Source of the DNA: CAYGWP01 sp964353455
GTDB taxonomy: Bacteria > Planctomycetota > Phycisphaerae > FEN-1346
Direction: 5' to 3'
Assembly: GCA_964353455.1 (NCBI GenBank)
Contig: CAYGWP010000425.1
Location: 1 to 6,506, forward strand
DNA: 6,506 nucleotides
Shown: positions 6,046 to 6,506 of the stretch, piece after piece
Position numbering within the stretch: position 1 is the first letter of the stretch
Layout of the letters: each line of letters opens with the position of its first letter
Position numbers and translations under genes: made by a program
The notes under the pieces: generated by a model
Told to the model about the DNA's origin: nothing
The model's database searches: none
The model's input: only the letters and a program-made list of their open reading frames with translations

Positions 6046-6506
6046 CTACTTCGTCGAGCCGCCGCTGAGGGGCTTCACCTTGACGTTGCGGTACCAGACG
6101 GGCGAGCCGTGGTCCTGGAGTCCGAGGTAGCCGACGCGAGCCATATCCTTGTAGGCGGTCTTGAACTTGTTTTTTGAGCCGTCTGGGTTCATGCCGGCAT
6201 CTTTCCAGTCGTCGAGGTTGACATCGATGATGGTCTTATCGTTGAGGACGATCTTGAGGCTGTTGCCCTTGAAGGTGATGGTGAAGTGGTTCCACTCGCC
6301 GACGGGCTTTTCGGCGGCGGCGGTCGGGGCGTAGCAATCGTAGAGGGCGCCCAAGTCGTGTTTTCCGGGTTTGCGGTCGCCGGCGGTGCCTGCGACCTGG
6401 ATTTCGAATGAGCCGTGGAGCCAGTTTTTCTCGCCCTGGGCCGAGCGGAGGAAGAGGCCGCTATTTGTGCCCTTTTCGCACTTGACCTCCAGGTCGAGGA
6501 TGAAGT
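6046..6506 (-). CDS. DUF1080 / 3-keto-disaccharide hydrolase domain protein, C-terminal part
   Basis: The minus-strand frame is open from the right edge to the stop at 6048-6046, giving 152 visible residues; the N terminus lies outside. A TTG at 6354 could be taken for a start, but the frame continues upstream with clear family sequence, so it is internal. Motifs in order: FILDLEVKCEKGTNSGLFLR (visible residues 1-20, matching the family's '..lefr...gNSGvflR'), WLHGSFEIQVAGT, LGALYDCYAP, KPVGEWNHFTITFKGNSLKIVLND, then GYLGLQDHGSPVWYRNVKVKPL at the end. GALYD, the GEWN motif and the LQDHG...YRN ending are hallmarks of DUF1080 (PF06439), a concanavalin-like beta-sandwich. Some members hydrolyse 3-keto-glycosides made by sugar oxidoreductases in the periplasm. 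The missing part would hold a signal peptide and the 'lF.G..l..W' start. The gene converges on the HEAT-repeat gene across 122 bases. Activity on a 3-keto sugar is family-level inference. Confidence 0.9.
   Translation of the reverse strand, partial: FILDLEVKCEKGTNSGLFLRSAQGEKNWLHGSFEIQVAGTAGDRKPGKHDLGALYDCYAPTAAAEKPVGEWNHFTITFKGNSLKIVLNDKTIIDVNLDDWKDAGMNPDGSKNKFKTAYKDMARVGYLGLQDHGSPVWYRNVKVKPLSGGSTK

Noticed and set aside
5986..6177. Small plus-strand frame of 63 codons over the convergent gap
   Set aside because: Its first part translates the palindromic repeat (HGRASRPWH) and the rest is antisense to the DUF1080 gene; no ribosome binding site.
6352..6354. TTG at 6354 as the start of the DUF1080 protein
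   Set aside because: Upstream codons to the window edge encode conserved family sequence (NSGLFLR, SFEIQV), so the gene is longer and cut by the edge.

Overview
This is a GC-rich window (roughly two-thirds G+C by eye) with bacterial gene structure: Shine-Dalgarno sites, a GTG start with a signal peptide, short intergenic gaps and hairpin terminators. The protein families point to Planctomycetota or a close PVC-group relative. These are a large exported HEAT-repeat protein of the kind found with 3-keto-disaccharide hydrolase (DUF1080) domains, a DUF1080 protein itself, and a secretin-like exported protein in a two-gene unit. The taxonomic call is an inference from gene families, not from a marker gene.

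Layout. (1) Positions 1-1500, + strand: the C-terminal 499 residues of a larger protein cut by the left window edge. It has helical, coiled-coil-prone regions followed by a short secretin-like segment. (2) Positions 1497-3590, + strand: a 697-residue secreted, mostly beta-type protein of unknown function. It is coupled to gene 1 by an ATGA stop/start overlap and carries three short tryptophan-containing repeats near its N terminus. (3) Positions 3591-3742: two consecutive hairpins (a weak and a strong terminator), then a sigma-70-like promoter and a good ribosome binding site. (4) Positions 3743-5923, + strand: a 726-residue exported HEAT-repeat protein starting at GTG. (5) Positions 5924-6045: a convergent gap packed with palindromes, one of which works as a plausible bidirectional terminator. 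(6) Positions 6046-6506, - strand: the C-terminal part of a DUF1080 protein whose N terminus lies beyond the right edge.

How the genes relate. Genes 1 and 2 are one translationally coupled unit and probably act together in the cell envelope; neither has a function I can name with confidence. Gene 3 has its own promoter. The HEAT-repeat protein and the convergent DUF1080 gene belong to families I recall as often fused or adjacent in planctomycetes, so they may share a carbohydrate-related extracytoplasmic role. That link is inference.

The most notable non-coding signal is a 28-base hairpin present in both intergenic gaps in opposite orientations with 26 of 28 bases matching. It looks like a dispersed REP-type palindrome reused as a terminator. 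I found no CRISPR array, tRNA, rRNA, transposase, integrase or recognisable defence system. The best candidates for undescribed biology are the gene 1-gene 2 pair and the palindrome family.
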